Below, piece by piece: positions 53,733 to 62,389 of a DNA stretch of 64,000 nucleotides. The notes below the pieces were generated by a model, which saw only the letters and a list, made by a program, of their open reading frames with translations, was not told where the DNA came from and ran no database searches. The stretch is from assembly GCF_000014885.1 (NCBI RefSeq), contig NC_011566.1, positions 3,825,501-3,889,500 on the forward strand, in the 5' to 3' direction. The DNA comes from Shewanella piezotolerans WP3 (GTDB lineage: Bacteria; Pseudomonadota; Gammaproteobacteria; Enterobacterales; Shewanellaceae). Numbering within the stretch: position 1 is the stretch's first letter; every line of letters starts with the position of its first letter. The translations under genes and the position numbers were made by a program.

Positions 53733-55289
53733 ATGAAGGACGCAGTCGCCAGCACGTCTCAGCTAAGTGTATTACAGCAAAAACTGTATTCAGCAAGGCA
53801 AGCCCTTGATGATATGAGTGAAGACTACAATGAAAAGCTACAACTACTTTTGCAATTTATCGCGCAATTAAGCATAGCGTGTAAAGGGCAAAATATTGAG
53901 CTGGACAACAAGCTCGCCAAACTGCGTCACAAGTTAAGTCGTTTTAACCAAATAGATGAATCCCTAGCAGATCTCGAAGAGGTCGATGGCATATTGAAGC
54001 AACAATATGGCCGGGTAATGCAGCAACTAGAAGAAAGCCGCGGCTCCTTATCCAGTATTATCAGCCAAATCCAGCGACTTGATTCTCTTCCTATTAAGCT
54101 AAAGAAAGAGATCTCTTATTTTAAAAAAGAGCTAGTAAAACCTTTCCATACCTATTGGGATTACATTCCTAAAGTTGAAAAAATTGTATATTTCTACAAT
54201 GAGATCCTTAACGAGCAGCTAAAGCTCGGTGACAAATTTGAAGTGTTACCTAAACATCGCCAATCAGCTCAAGAGCTGGCTCAAATGTTGTCGGAAATCG
54301 AATTTAGAAAAGAGCAACAAGAGCAGATTTCTTCAATAAAGTTATCGTTAACAGATGAATTCGAACTCGACACGCTATTAAGCGCGTATCAAGTTGTTCT
54401 CAGTCTACTGCTCGATAATATCGCTAAAGAGAAAACCGCATCTCAAGAGTTCCTTTACATACTCAACGGCGCCCTAAGCAACGTACGAGAAGTCGTTACC
54501 GATTCATACAGCCATTCAGTCAAAAGTTTTCAAGTTGCAAAGAAACTCAACGGCGAGATAAATAGCCAAGTAGATAATATCGATGGTTCTGTGACTGATA
54601 TCAATGACATCAATCACTTGAAAAACCAAGTAACAGAGCAGTTACTGGCGCTACGAACTGCATTAAGCCGGAAAGAAGCGCTAGAAAATAGAGAGCAGAT
54701 CCAGTTAAGGCAATCAGTCGATGCACTGCGCCGCGAGCTTAACGAACTGAGTAAAGAAACAGAGAACTATAAAGAACGTCTATTCGAACAGCAAAAGCTA
54801 AACTTACTCGATACGCTAACGCAATTGCCAAATCGAGCTGCTTTGCAAGAACGTATGGAAATAGAATACCGCAACTATAAACGCACTAAACAGCCTTTAT
54901 GGGTTGCTGTCGCGGATATTGATCACTTTAAATCGATTAACGATAGTTTTGGCCACAGTACAGGCGACAAAACGTTGCAAGTCATTGCTATGGCTCTTAA
55001 AAACTCTTTAAGAGAAACTGAATTTGTCTCGCGATTTGGGGGGGAAGAATTTGTATTTCTGCTACCAGATGTTAGCGAAAGTGATATCAAACCTTTGCTG
55101 AATAGAGTAAGGGAAAAAGTAAAAAGTATTCCCTTTAAGTTTAAAAATCAGAGAATTACAGTTACAGTATCTATAGGCGCAGCACAAATTATTGAAAATG
55201 AGCTCATTACAGAAACCTTTGAACGAGCTGACGCAGCGCTGTATAAAGCCAAACATCAAAGCAGAGATAGGGTCATCATTGACTCATAA
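53733..55289 (+). CDS. Cytoplasmic diguanylate cyclase with long coiled-coil N-terminus
   Basis: 518 residues. Residues 1-355 are helical and Gln/Leu/Glu-rich, with coiled-coil pattern (KLAKLRHKLSRFNQ, SVDALRRELNELSKETENYK) and no membrane helix. The GGDEF domain (about 360-518) has LDTLTQLPNRAALQERM, ADIDHFKSINDSFGH and the active-site RFGGEEFVFLLPD (about 433), so it should convert GTP to c-di-GMP. No RxxD product-inhibition site is seen at the usual place. It lies downstream of the degenerate GGDEF protein on the same strand. Confidence 0.92.
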   Translation: MKDAVASTSQLSVLQQKLYSARQALDDMSEDYNEKLQLLLQFIAQLSIACKGQNIELDNKLAKLRHKLSRFNQIDESLADLEEVDGILKQQYGRVMQQLEESRGSLSSIISQIQRLDSLPIKLKKEISYFKKELVKPFHTYWDYIPKVEKIVYFYNEILNEQLKLGDKFEVLPKHRQSAQELAQMLSEIEFRKEQQEQISSIKLSLTDEFELDTLLSAYQVVLSLLLDNIAKEKTASQEFLYILNGALSNVREVVTDSYSHSVKSFQVAKKLNGEINSQVDNIDGSVTDINDINHLKNQVTEQLLALRTALSRKEALENREQIQLRQSVDALRRELNELSKETENYKERLFEQQKLNLLDTLTQLPNRAALQERMEIEYRNYKRTKQPLWVAVADIDHFKSINDSFGHSTGDKTLQVIAMALKNSLRETEFVSRFGGEEFVFLLPDVSESDIKPLLNRVREKVKSIPFKFKNQRITVTVSIGAAQIIENELITETFERADAALYKAKHQSRDRVIIDS

Positions 55290-55367
55290 GCTTTCCCCAG
55301 GCGTTTCCCATTCTTAACGCCAGCTATCTTTGAGGGACAGCCAAACTATCACTGCTAAGGAGCTGCT

Positions 55368-56720
55368 ATGATAGTGAAAATAAGTCCTCGAGGAAGCCTA
55401 GATCAGCTTTCGCAACTCGAAGTTGACCGTCTCAAACAAAATGCAAAAAGTGAGCTTTACCAGCTCTATCGCAGCTGCTCGCTTGCTGTACTAGCCTCAG
55501 GCTTGCAAAGCGATAATGCTAAAGACCTATTTAGCCGATTTTCTGATTTTAACATCAACGTATTAAGGCGAGAGCGTGGCATAAAAATAGAGCTCACCAA
55601 TCCCCCTTTAGAAGCCTTTGTTGATGGCGAAATTATTGCGGGCATACAGGAACATCTATTTTCAGTTTTACGCGATATTGTCTATATCTATGACAGATAT
55701 GAGAACTTAAAACATATCAACCTCACCAACGCCAATCACATCACAAACGTTGTGTTCGATATATTACGTAACGCCAGAACCATGCCAATGTTTGATCCTA
55801 ATATCGTAGTATGTTGGGGAGGGCACAGCATCAACGCCATAGAGTACCAATATACTCGCGAAGTCGGTTACGAGCTCGGTTTACGTAAACTCGACATCTG
55901 TACAGGTTGTGGACCAGGTGCAATGGAAGGTCCGATGAAAGGGGCTGCAATTGGCCACGCTAAACAAAGGGTCAACCATGCGAGATATATCGGTTTAACA
56001 GAACCTAGTATTATTGCTGCAGAGCCACCAAATCAGATCGTAAACGAGCTGGTTATCTTGCCGGATATTGAAAAGCGTTTAGAAGCATTTGTTAGACTTG
56101 GCCATGGCATCATCATTTTTCCTGGCGGTGCAGGCACGGCAGAAGAGTTACTCTATTTACTGGGTATTTTACTGAACAAGCACAATCAAGACATTCCCTT
56201 CCCACTGGTGTTAACCGGTCCAAAAGAGAGTGAAGAATATTTCCTTCGTATCGATGAGTTCATTGCAGCAACACTCGGACCAGAAGCACAAAGCAAATAT
56301 CAAATAGTGATCGATAATCCAGCTGAAGTGGCGCGCATTCAAAAAGAAGCGATGGAAAAAATTAAGGTATTTCGTAAAGATAATGGCGACTCCTATCAAT
56401 ACCAGTGGTCATTAAAAATAGAACCTGAATTTCAGCTACCTTTTGAGCCGACTCATGAGGTGATGAGCAATTTGGATCTACATGAACAATCCAACAAGGC
56501 TGAGCTTGCGGCCAATCTAAGAAAAGCATTTTCCGGTATTGTCGCTGGCAACGTCAAAATGGAAACCATTAAGAGAATTGAAGAACAAGGTCCCTTTGAG
56601 CTAAAAGGCGAGCCTAAACTCATGGCATTAATGGATCAGCTCCTTAACGCTTTTGTTTCACAACAACGAATGAAGTTACCAGGAAGCGCTTACGTTCCCT
56701 GCTACAAAGTAATTAAATGA
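55368..56720 (+). CDS. ppnN: PpnN (YgdH), nucleotide 5'-monophosphate nucleosidase
   Basis: A 450-residue member of the LOG/lysine-decarboxylase-like family. The central domain has CWGGHSI, ICTGCGPGAMEGPMKGAAIG and the signature PGGAGTAEELLYLLGILL (about 253), and the flanking N- and C-terminal domains are those of PpnN. In E. coli this enzyme cleaves purine and pyrimidine 5'-monophosphates to base and ribose-5-phosphate and is controlled by (p)ppGpp. An AAGGAG site precedes the ATG. Its stop overlaps the xni start by 4 nt. Confidence 0.93.
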   Translation: MIVKISPRGSLDQLSQLEVDRLKQNAKSELYQLYRSCSLAVLASGLQSDNAKDLFSRFSDFNINVLRRERGIKIELTNPPLEAFVDGEIIAGIQEHLFSVLRDIVYIYDRYENLKHINLTNANHITNVVFDILRNARTMPMFDPNIVVCWGGHSINAIEYQYTREVGYELGLRKLDICTGCGPGAMEGPMKGAAIGHAKQRVNHARYIGLTEPSIIAAEPPNQIVNELVILPDIEKRLEAFVRLGHGIIIFPGGAGTAEELLYLLGILLNKHNQDIPFPLVLTGPKESEEYFLRIDEFIAATLGPEAQSKYQIVIDNPAEVARIQKEAMEKIKVFRKDNGDSYQYQWSLKIEPEFQLPFEPTHEVMSNLDLHEQSNKAELAANLRKAFSGIVAGNVKMETIKRIEEQGPFELKGEPKLMALMDQLLNAFVSQQRMKLPGSAYVPCYKVIK

Positions 56721-57484
56721 ACAAATTTTTAATTCTAGACGGTATGAATTTAGTGCGGCGCATCCACGCCGCTCAACCTAACGAAGCAGATATAAGTGGA
56801 CTCAAAGAGCGAGTTCATGGCGCTTGTAAGAAACTATTGAAATTCCACCAACCATCTCATGTAGCAATAGTTTGGGATGGAAACGCGATCTCTTGGCGTA
56901 AAGCGTTATATGAAGATTATAAGAAAGGTCGTAAACCCATGCCAGAAGCCTTATCTAACGGCCTCGGTGATATAAAAAGCTACCTTGCTGAACATCATAT
57001 AGCCTCGTTAGAGGCGGATTCCGAGGCCGATGACGTTATCGCGACCTTAGCCACTAAGCTCGTCAGTATTGGCGGTGAAGCTATCATAGTATCCACCGAT
57101 AAAGGCTTTTGCCAATTAAAACACCCCAACATTAAACAATGGGATCACTTTAACCAAACCTATATGACAGTTGAAGCAATGGAGCAAAAACTCGGAGTAG
57201 AGCACAAGCAGTTTATCGATTACCTCGCACTAGCTGGAGATAGCGGTAATAAGATCCCAGGAGTGCCTGGCATTGGGCCGAAATCAGCCGTTGAATTGTT
57301 AAAAATATTTAGATCACTCGCTAACATTTACAGTTCTATCGAACAGGTAGGCTCCAAACAAGCGAAAAAACTCGAAGCAGGCAAACACTTGGCTAGACTG
57401 AGTTATAAATTAGTGCAACTTCAATTAGATATGCCGCTTAATGCTAACCTAAAGCAATTTAGACTACCAAAAGCTAATAGCTAA
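56717..57484 (+). CDS. xni: Xni (YgdG), flap-endonuclease-like nuclease
   Basis: 255 residues resembling the 5'-nuclease domain of DNA polymerase I. NKFLILDGMNLVRRIHAA opens the protein, ADSEADDVIATLA and STDKGFCQL carry the metal-binding acidic residues, and GDSGNKIPGVPGIGPKSAVELL is the helix-hairpin-helix region. Xni is a flap endonuclease paralogue in gammaproteobacteria. It overlaps ppnN through ATGA, a clear sign of translational coupling, as in related genomes. Confidence 0.93.
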   Translation: MNKFLILDGMNLVRRIHAAQPNEADISGLKERVHGACKKLLKFHQPSHVAIVWDGNAISWRKALYEDYKKGRKPMPEALSNGLGDIKSYLAEHHIASLEADSEADDVIATLATKLVSIGGEAIIVSTDKGFCQLKHPNIKQWDHFNQTYMTVEAMEQKLGVEHKQFIDYLALAGDSGNKIPGVPGIGPKSAVELLKIFRSLANIYSSIEQVGSKQAKKLEAGKHLARLSYKLVQLQLDMPLNANLKQFRLPKANS

Positions 57485-57590
57485 CACTTACAACTGTTAA
57501 CAAAAAGTTGTCTTTTTGCGTTTACCACAATGAGTTTGCATAGTATCGTAGCCAGTAATTGGAATTGCCTCTCAAGGAACCCGAGTACAA

Positions 57591-57980
57591 ATGAAATCCA
57601 AAGTCCCCGTAATCATAGGATCTATATTTGTTGCCTATATTGCCTTTGTGGCTGTCATTATGGTCTCTTATGACCCAACTCCAGATGAAATGGATTGGGA
57701 AGATAGACAAGCTTACAATCGAGCCCAAATGACAGAACTTGCTATCGGACAGAGTATCGATGAAATAAAAGCTATGTTTGGTAAAGCTGATTTCAGCGAA
57801 GCTAAGATCTCAAACCAACAAAATTTGCAGATACTATTTTACCGCACTCATCACAAAGAGTCTGATGGTGAAACAACGAAGGAGGAATGTACTCCTCTAC
57901 TATTTAAGCAAGGAAGTCTTGTTGCATGGGGTGAAGATACCTATCAGCAATACTTAACTAGCCGAATAGACAGTTTGTAA
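57591..57980 (+). CDS. DUF3192 family membrane-anchored protein
   Basis: 129 residues. An N-terminal helix (about 5-26, VIIGSIFVAYIAFVAVIMVS) is followed by a short exported domain with MDWEDRQAYNRAQMTELAIG and a SmpA/BamE-like stretch (GQSIDEIKAMFGKADFSEAK, ILFYRTHH, ECTPLLFKQGSLVAWGE), the DUF3192 pattern. The function is unknown. It follows xni after about 106 nt; AAGGA lies upstream of the ATG. Confidence 0.85.
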   Translation: MKSKVPVIIGSIFVAYIAFVAVIMVSYDPTPDEMDWEDRQAYNRAQMTELAIGQSIDEIKAMFGKADFSEAKISNQQNLQILFYRTHHKESDGETTKEECTPLLFKQGSLVAWGEDTYQQYLTSRIDSL

Positions 57981-58303
57981 TACCAAGCATTAAAGTTAAC
58001 ATTTCACAGGTAATATATACCCATCCTGCCTGAAAATGCAGGATTTGTGGGAGTTTAATGGGCTTTAGTCACAGGTTCATTGCTCCATGCAGAACCTAAG
58101 CACCTACATCTGGCCTCCAGGGATGGAGGGAATGCCTTGAGCATGTCAGGAACATACTAGGCCATGTAGGCGAGGCATTGATTGCAGCTAATGGTCGCTC
58201 CCTTGGTAAAATCAATAACACAGAGTAAAGCCCAAGCTTTTTATATAAGAAACGCCCATCGAAGAAGGGGTTGTGCAAGCCCACTTCGTTATTGCGGCAA
58301 CTT
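57981..58303. other. Intergenic region with repeat-like sequence
   Basis: It contains the third copy of the 32-bp motif (58016-58047), whose ATCCTGC/GCAGGAT arms form a hairpin. The remainder (58080-58300) is GC-richer, with CTCCAGGGATGGAGG at about 58117, and looks like a further repeat, but no second copy is present in this window. No credible gene is seen. Confidence 0.45.
58016..58047 (+). repeat. Repeat family 3, copy 3 (32 bp)
   Basis: Begins TATACCCATCCTGCCTGAAA and aligns without gaps to 43412-43443 and 43494-43525. This copy has perfect ATCCTGC / GCAGGAT arms. Confidence 0.6.
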
Positions 58304-58618
58304 ATACCAATTGCATTAAAAGTTTGACCATTCAGCGGGAATTCAAAATGCTGTAGGCAAGTAGTGGGATTTGAGCTAATAGTTATTCTCGGCTCTGGCA
58401 TCCTGCTTCGCTCTACCTCCTAAATCCATTTAGTCGTATATCCAAATCCTATAATGAAGCATACAACGTTTTGAAACCCGCACTTCGTGAGCACCTCAGT
58501 CTTTCCACTTCTGCTTTGCATTGTCTTAAAAGGGAATGACCATTTCTTTACCAAAGCGCTTTGAATTGAAAAGACTGAGGGGGCTCTGAACTGGTCAAAT
58601 ACTTAATGCAATTGGTAT
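58304..58618. repeat. Repeat family 1, copy C
   Basis: A 315-bp copy of the element at 2807-3073 and 42166-42493 with the same 16-bp inverted ends. With TACC...GGTA ends the flanks are both TTA. Directly to its right, AAAAGGGAATAACCATTTCC (58620-58639) repeats part of the element's own interior (about 58527-58546), which suggests a nested or rearranged second copy. Confidence 0.85.
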
Positions 58619-58762
58619 TAAAAGGGAATAACCATTTCCACGTTAACGCGCCTAGCATTGAACTAGCACAACACCTCTGAAACGAGCATTTTCAAGCGGG
58701 ATGGGTAGATACACTCTGACAAGCTCTCAACTAAACTTGTCAGAGTTAGTACCGCTCCTGCG

Positions 58763-59776
58763 TTAAAGGTGAGGTTTAACGATATTGGCCATCATTTTAA
58801 TATGGTCATCATTGTCATTTAAAGCCGCAATATACCTAAAACTCTTACCACCAGCCTCTTCAAAAATGAGCCTATTCTCTCCAGCTATCTCTTCTAAGGT
58901 TTCTAAACAATCAGCACTGAAAGCCGGACACACTACCGCAATGTCAGTTATGCCATCTTTAGGCAATGACTCCATGGTTGCATCAGTATATGGCATCAAC
59001 CATTTTGCTTTACCAAAACGAGATTGGAACGTCGTAATATACTGCTCTTCAGTTAGTGCTAGTTTTTCAACCAGCAACCTAGTGGTGATCATACAAAAGC
59101 AGTAATAGGGATCACCAAGATGAAGGTTACGCTCGGGCATACCGTGGTATGACAATACTAGTTTTTGTGGTTGTCCATTAAGCTCAAAATCTTTAGATAT
59201 AGATGCAGCAAGTGCATCTATAAAATCGGGGTTATCGTGGTATGTATTAATAAAATGTAAGGCAGGTAAATATCGCCAAGTCATTAGTTCCTTCGCTATC
59301 GCATCAAACGCTGAAGCCGTAGTTGGTGCAGCGTACTGCGGATAGAGCGGTAATACGACTAGTTTATCAATCCCCTCTTTGTGCATATCTTGTAAGGTCG
59401 ATGCCACAGACGGCTGGCCGTAACGCATGCAGAACCGCACAGAGGCATCCTCTCCAGAACGTTCAAAATGCTCCACTAACTTCTTTGTTTGACGTTTAGT
59501 GATGTCCATCAATGGTGAGCCATCTTTTGTCCAAACTTGCTGGTACAGTGCTGCTGATTTGGCAGGCCTCACTCGCAAAATAATACCGTGTAGGATGAGC
59601 ATCCATACTAACTTTGGAATTTCGACAACACGTGGATCGGCCAAAAACTCTGCCAAATAGCGTCTTACCGCCGATGGTGTCGCTTCGTCTGGCGTCCCCA
59701 AATTGACTAGCAACACACCTGTTTTACCGCGTTTTTTATGCCCTTCTTCCTTGGATAACCCAGAAAACTTAGCCAA
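58763..59776 (-). CDS. hemH: Ferrochelatase
   Basis: A 337-residue enzyme that inserts ferrous iron into protoporphyrin IX, the last step of haem synthesis. GVLLVNLGTPDEAT opens the fold, LYPQYAAPTTASAFDAI is in the middle, the active-site histidine lies in LSYHGMPERNLHLGDPYYCF, and the second metal-site glutamate is in FSADCLETLEEI. The length is normal. It is a single gene flanked by repeat elements on both sides. Confidence 0.96.
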   Translation of the reverse strand: MAKFSGLSKEEGHKKRGKTGVLLVNLGTPDEATPSAVRRYLAEFLADPRVVEIPKLVWMLILHGIILRVRPAKSAALYQQVWTKDGSPLMDITKRQTKKLVEHFERSGEDASVRFCMRYGQPSVASTLQDMHKEGIDKLVVLPLYPQYAAPTTASAFDAIAKELMTWRYLPALHFINTYHDNPDFIDALAASISKDFELNGQPQKLVLSYHGMPERNLHLGDPYYCFCMITTRLLVEKLALTEEQYITTFQSRFGKAKWLMPYTDATMESLPKDGITDIAVVCPAFSADCLETLEEIAGENRLIFEEAGGKSFRYIAALNDNDDHIKMMANIVKPHL

Positions 59777-59944
59777 GAGAACTCCTTAAAAATTTAATGT
59801 TGAAATAGAAAGCCGAAACAAGAATAGCAGTGGTATTTTAATACCTAACGCATTTTAGCGTTACTGATACAACGACTACGTTCAGATACATAGAAAGATC
59901 AATTTTTTACAATAAAAAGCTGCCAATACAGTATATTGCCAGCT

Positions 59945-60123
59945 TAGGGTCTGTTGATCTTTCATGGTTGTTTTTACAGCAATTTATTGGCCATTGGATT
60001 CGTTTCATTGCTTCTATTACTGCGTTATGAACTCTTCACTTAGCTAACTAAGCGAAGAGCTCAAGCCTTGCACTAGCAGCATTGAATTGAACAAAAACTA
60101 AGCTCGAAAGATCCCCCCCCCTA
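59945..60123. repeat. Repeat family 2, internally deleted copy
   Basis: 179 bp with a left end TAGGGTCTGTTGATCTTTCATGG and a right end GCTCGAAAGATC followed by a run of nine to ten C and CTA. About 100 bp of the full element's interior is missing. The C-run replaces AACAGCCC of the normal end and is a likely slippage site. Confidence 0.8.
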
Positions 60124-60190
60124 GTCTTTACCATAGGTGTATTACGCTTATCTCTAGTGCCTAACAGCTCAAATCAATAACATTTTGCTG

Positions 60191-61303
60191 TTAATCAAGA
60201 TTAAGTGTGACGCCATCCATTGATGATGTACTCGTGGTATCTGAGCTTTGCAGCTTAATCATTAGCCTTAAGTCATTGGGTGAATCAGCATGGTGCAATG
60301 CATCAGCGTAGCTAATCTCGCCTTCACTGTATAACTTCAACAATGCCTGATCGAACGTTTGCATCCCCTGCTCGTTAGATTTAGACATGGTTTCTTTTAA
60401 CGAATGCAGTTCGTTTTTAGCAATCAAGCTCGCCACTCGCGGCGTATTAATGAGTACTTCAATTGCAGCTCTACGCCCGGTTCCATCACTTTTAGGTACC
60501 AGTTGCTGCGCCACAATCCCACGTAAGTTAAGCGACAAATCAAATAACAGCTGATGATGCTTACTCTCTGGTACTAGGTGCATAATACGGTCAAGTGCTT
60601 GGTTAGCGTTGTTGGCGTGTAGTGTCGCCATACAAAGATGACCCGTTTCAGCAAAAGACAGCGCAAATTCCATTGTCTCTTGGCTACGGATCTCACCAAT
60701 GAGGATCACATCCGGCGCTTGACGCAGTGAACTTTTAAGCGCCGCATCAAAAGATTCAGTATCAATGCCCACTTCCCGTTGGGTAATAATGCTTTGGCGG
60801 TGATCATGAACAAATTCGACAGGATCTTCGATGGTCAGAATATGGCCACGCGCATGTGCATTTCGGTAGCCAACCAGTGCTGCCAGCGATGTCGATTTAC
60901 CCGTTCCTGTGCCACCCACCATAATGACTAAGCCACGCTTACTCATTACTAAATCTTTCAAGATAGGCGGCAGCATTAAATCATCAACTTCTGGGATTTG
61001 AGTTTCAATACGGCGCATTACGCAACCTGGTGCCTCCCTTTGCCAAAAAGCACTGACACGAAACCGGCCTAAATCTTTAGCCGCAAATGCGAAGTTACAC
61101 TCACGAGATTCATGAAACTCCACTTTTTGCACGTCGGTCATAAGTGACTCAACAAACTCCAATGCTTGTGCAGGGTTAAATGCATTCTCACTAAGAGGGC
61201 GTAGTTCACCGTCTATCTTTGCACTCGGGGGGAAACCCGCTGTAATAAACAGATCTGATGCTTTACGATCTATCATGACCTTTAAAAAAGGACGAACATC
61301 CAT
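60191..61303 (-). CDS. pilU: Type IV pilus retraction ATPase PilU
   Basis: 370 residues. The N-terminal PAS-like domain begins MDVRPFLKVMIDRKASDLFI. Walker A GGTGTGKST is at about 128, the Asp box near TIEDPVEFVHDHRQSI and Walker B VILIGEIRSQETME follow, then the His box (ATLHANN). The sequence and its place behind pilT identify PilU, an accessory motor that works with PilT in pilus retraction. The tail after about 345 is Ser/Thr-rich, as in other PilU. It follows pilT after 13 nt. Confidence 0.95.
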   Translation of the reverse strand: MDVRPFLKVMIDRKASDLFITAGFPPSAKIDGELRPLSENAFNPAQALEFVESLMTDVQKVEFHESRECNFAFAAKDLGRFRVSAFWQREAPGCVMRRIETQIPEVDDLMLPPILKDLVMSKRGLVIMVGGTGTGKSTSLAALVGYRNAHARGHILTIEDPVEFVHDHRQSIITQREVGIDTESFDAALKSSLRQAPDVILIGEIRSQETMEFALSFAETGHLCMATLHANNANQALDRIMHLVPESKHHQLLFDLSLNLRGIVAQQLVPKSDGTGRRAAIEVLINTPRVASLIAKNELHSLKETMSKSNEQGMQTFDQALLKLYSEGEISYADALHHADSPNDLRLMIKLQSSDTTSTSSMDGVTLNLD

Positions 61304-61316
61304 AAGTATTTACCTA

Positions 61317-62354
61317 TTAAAAATTGGTTTGCTTATTTGAACTCTTGAGCAGCGCGTCTTCACGGCTAATTTGGCCGCGATTGACTAAGTTTTGTAAACA
61401 CTGATCCAATGTTTGCATCCCATGTGCCATCCCCGTTTGAATAGCTGAATACATTTGCGCGACTTTATCTTCTCGGATCAAGTTACGTATTGCTGGTGTG
61501 CCCATCATGATCTCATGCGCAGCAACTCGACCACCACCCACTTTTTTGATCAGCGCTTGAGAGATCACCGCTTGCAGTGATTCGGATAGCATAGTCCTTA
61601 CCATGCCTTTTTCACCTTCAGGGAATACATCGACTACACGGTCAATCGTTTTTGCGGCAGAGGTCGTATGCAAGGTGCCAAATACCAAGTGACCAGTTTC
61701 AGCAGCGGTCATTGCCAGTCTAATGGTTTCTAAATCTCGCATTTCACCGACGAGAATAACGTCTGGATCTTCACGTAATGCACTACGCAAAGCAGCATTA
61801 AAACTGTGAGTATGACGATGCACTTCTCGTTGGTTGATCAAGCATTGTTTGTTTTGATGTACAAATTCTATCGGGTCTTCAATCGTTAATATGTGGTCGT
61901 GTCTATTCTCATTAATGTAATCAACCATTGCAGCCAAGGTGGTGCTTTTACCTGACCCCGTAGGGCCGGTTACCAAAACCAGTCCGCGCGGGAAACTCGA
62001 TATCTTCTTGAAGATCTCTGGCGCCCCTAACTGTTCTAAACTTAAGATATCGCTTGGAATGGTACGAAATACAGCTGCAGAACCACGAGATTGGTTAAAG
62101 GCATTAACACGAAAACGGGCAAGGCCAGGCACTTCAAATGAGAAATCTATCTCTAGATGTTCTTCATAATCTTTGCGCTGCTTATCATTCATAATATCGT
62201 ACACAAGACTGTGAACACCTTGATGGTCTAAAGCGGGAAGATTTATCTTCCTCACTTCACCATCAACACGGATCATAGGAGAAACCCCCGCAGAAAGGTG
62301 TAGATCTGATGCATTGTGCTTTACACTAAAGGCAAGTAACTCTGTGATTTCCAT
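61317..62354 (-). CDS. pilT: Type IV pilus retraction ATPase PilT
   Basis: 345 residues, the usual PilT length from MEITELLAFSVKHNASDLHL. Walker A GPTGSGKST is at about 131-139, Walker B VILVGEMRDLETIR, the His box GTLHTTSA and the C-terminal AIRNLIRE motif, which is specific to PilT and needed for retraction. A longer frame from 62399 is rejected because it would overlap yggS and lacks family similarity. It is divergent from yggS with 35 nt between the starts. Confidence 0.97.
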   Translation of the reverse strand: MEITELLAFSVKHNASDLHLSAGVSPMIRVDGEVRKINLPALDHQGVHSLVYDIMNDKQRKDYEEHLEIDFSFEVPGLARFRVNAFNQSRGSAAVFRTIPSDILSLEQLGAPEIFKKISSFPRGLVLVTGPTGSGKSTTLAAMVDYINENRHDHILTIEDPIEFVHQNKQCLINQREVHRHTHSFNAALRSALREDPDVILVGEMRDLETIRLAMTAAETGHLVFGTLHTTSAAKTIDRVVDVFPEGEKGMVRTMLSESLQAVISQALIKKVGGGRVAAHEIMMGTPAIRNLIREDKVAQMYSAIQTGMAHGMQTLDQCLQNLVNRGQISREDALLKSSNKQTNF

Positions 62355-62389
62355 AGTTTGGGATATCCATTCAACCAAAAATATACAAC

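Noticed and set aside
58096..58401. Minus-strand open frame of 101 codons
   Set aside because: It spans the left end of a family 1 repeat and unrelated flanking sequence.
60111..60121. Run of nine to ten C
   Set aside because: It looked like a phase-variation tract, but it lies in the degraded end of a repeat element outside any gene and 70 bp past the pilU stop, so I see no regulatory role.
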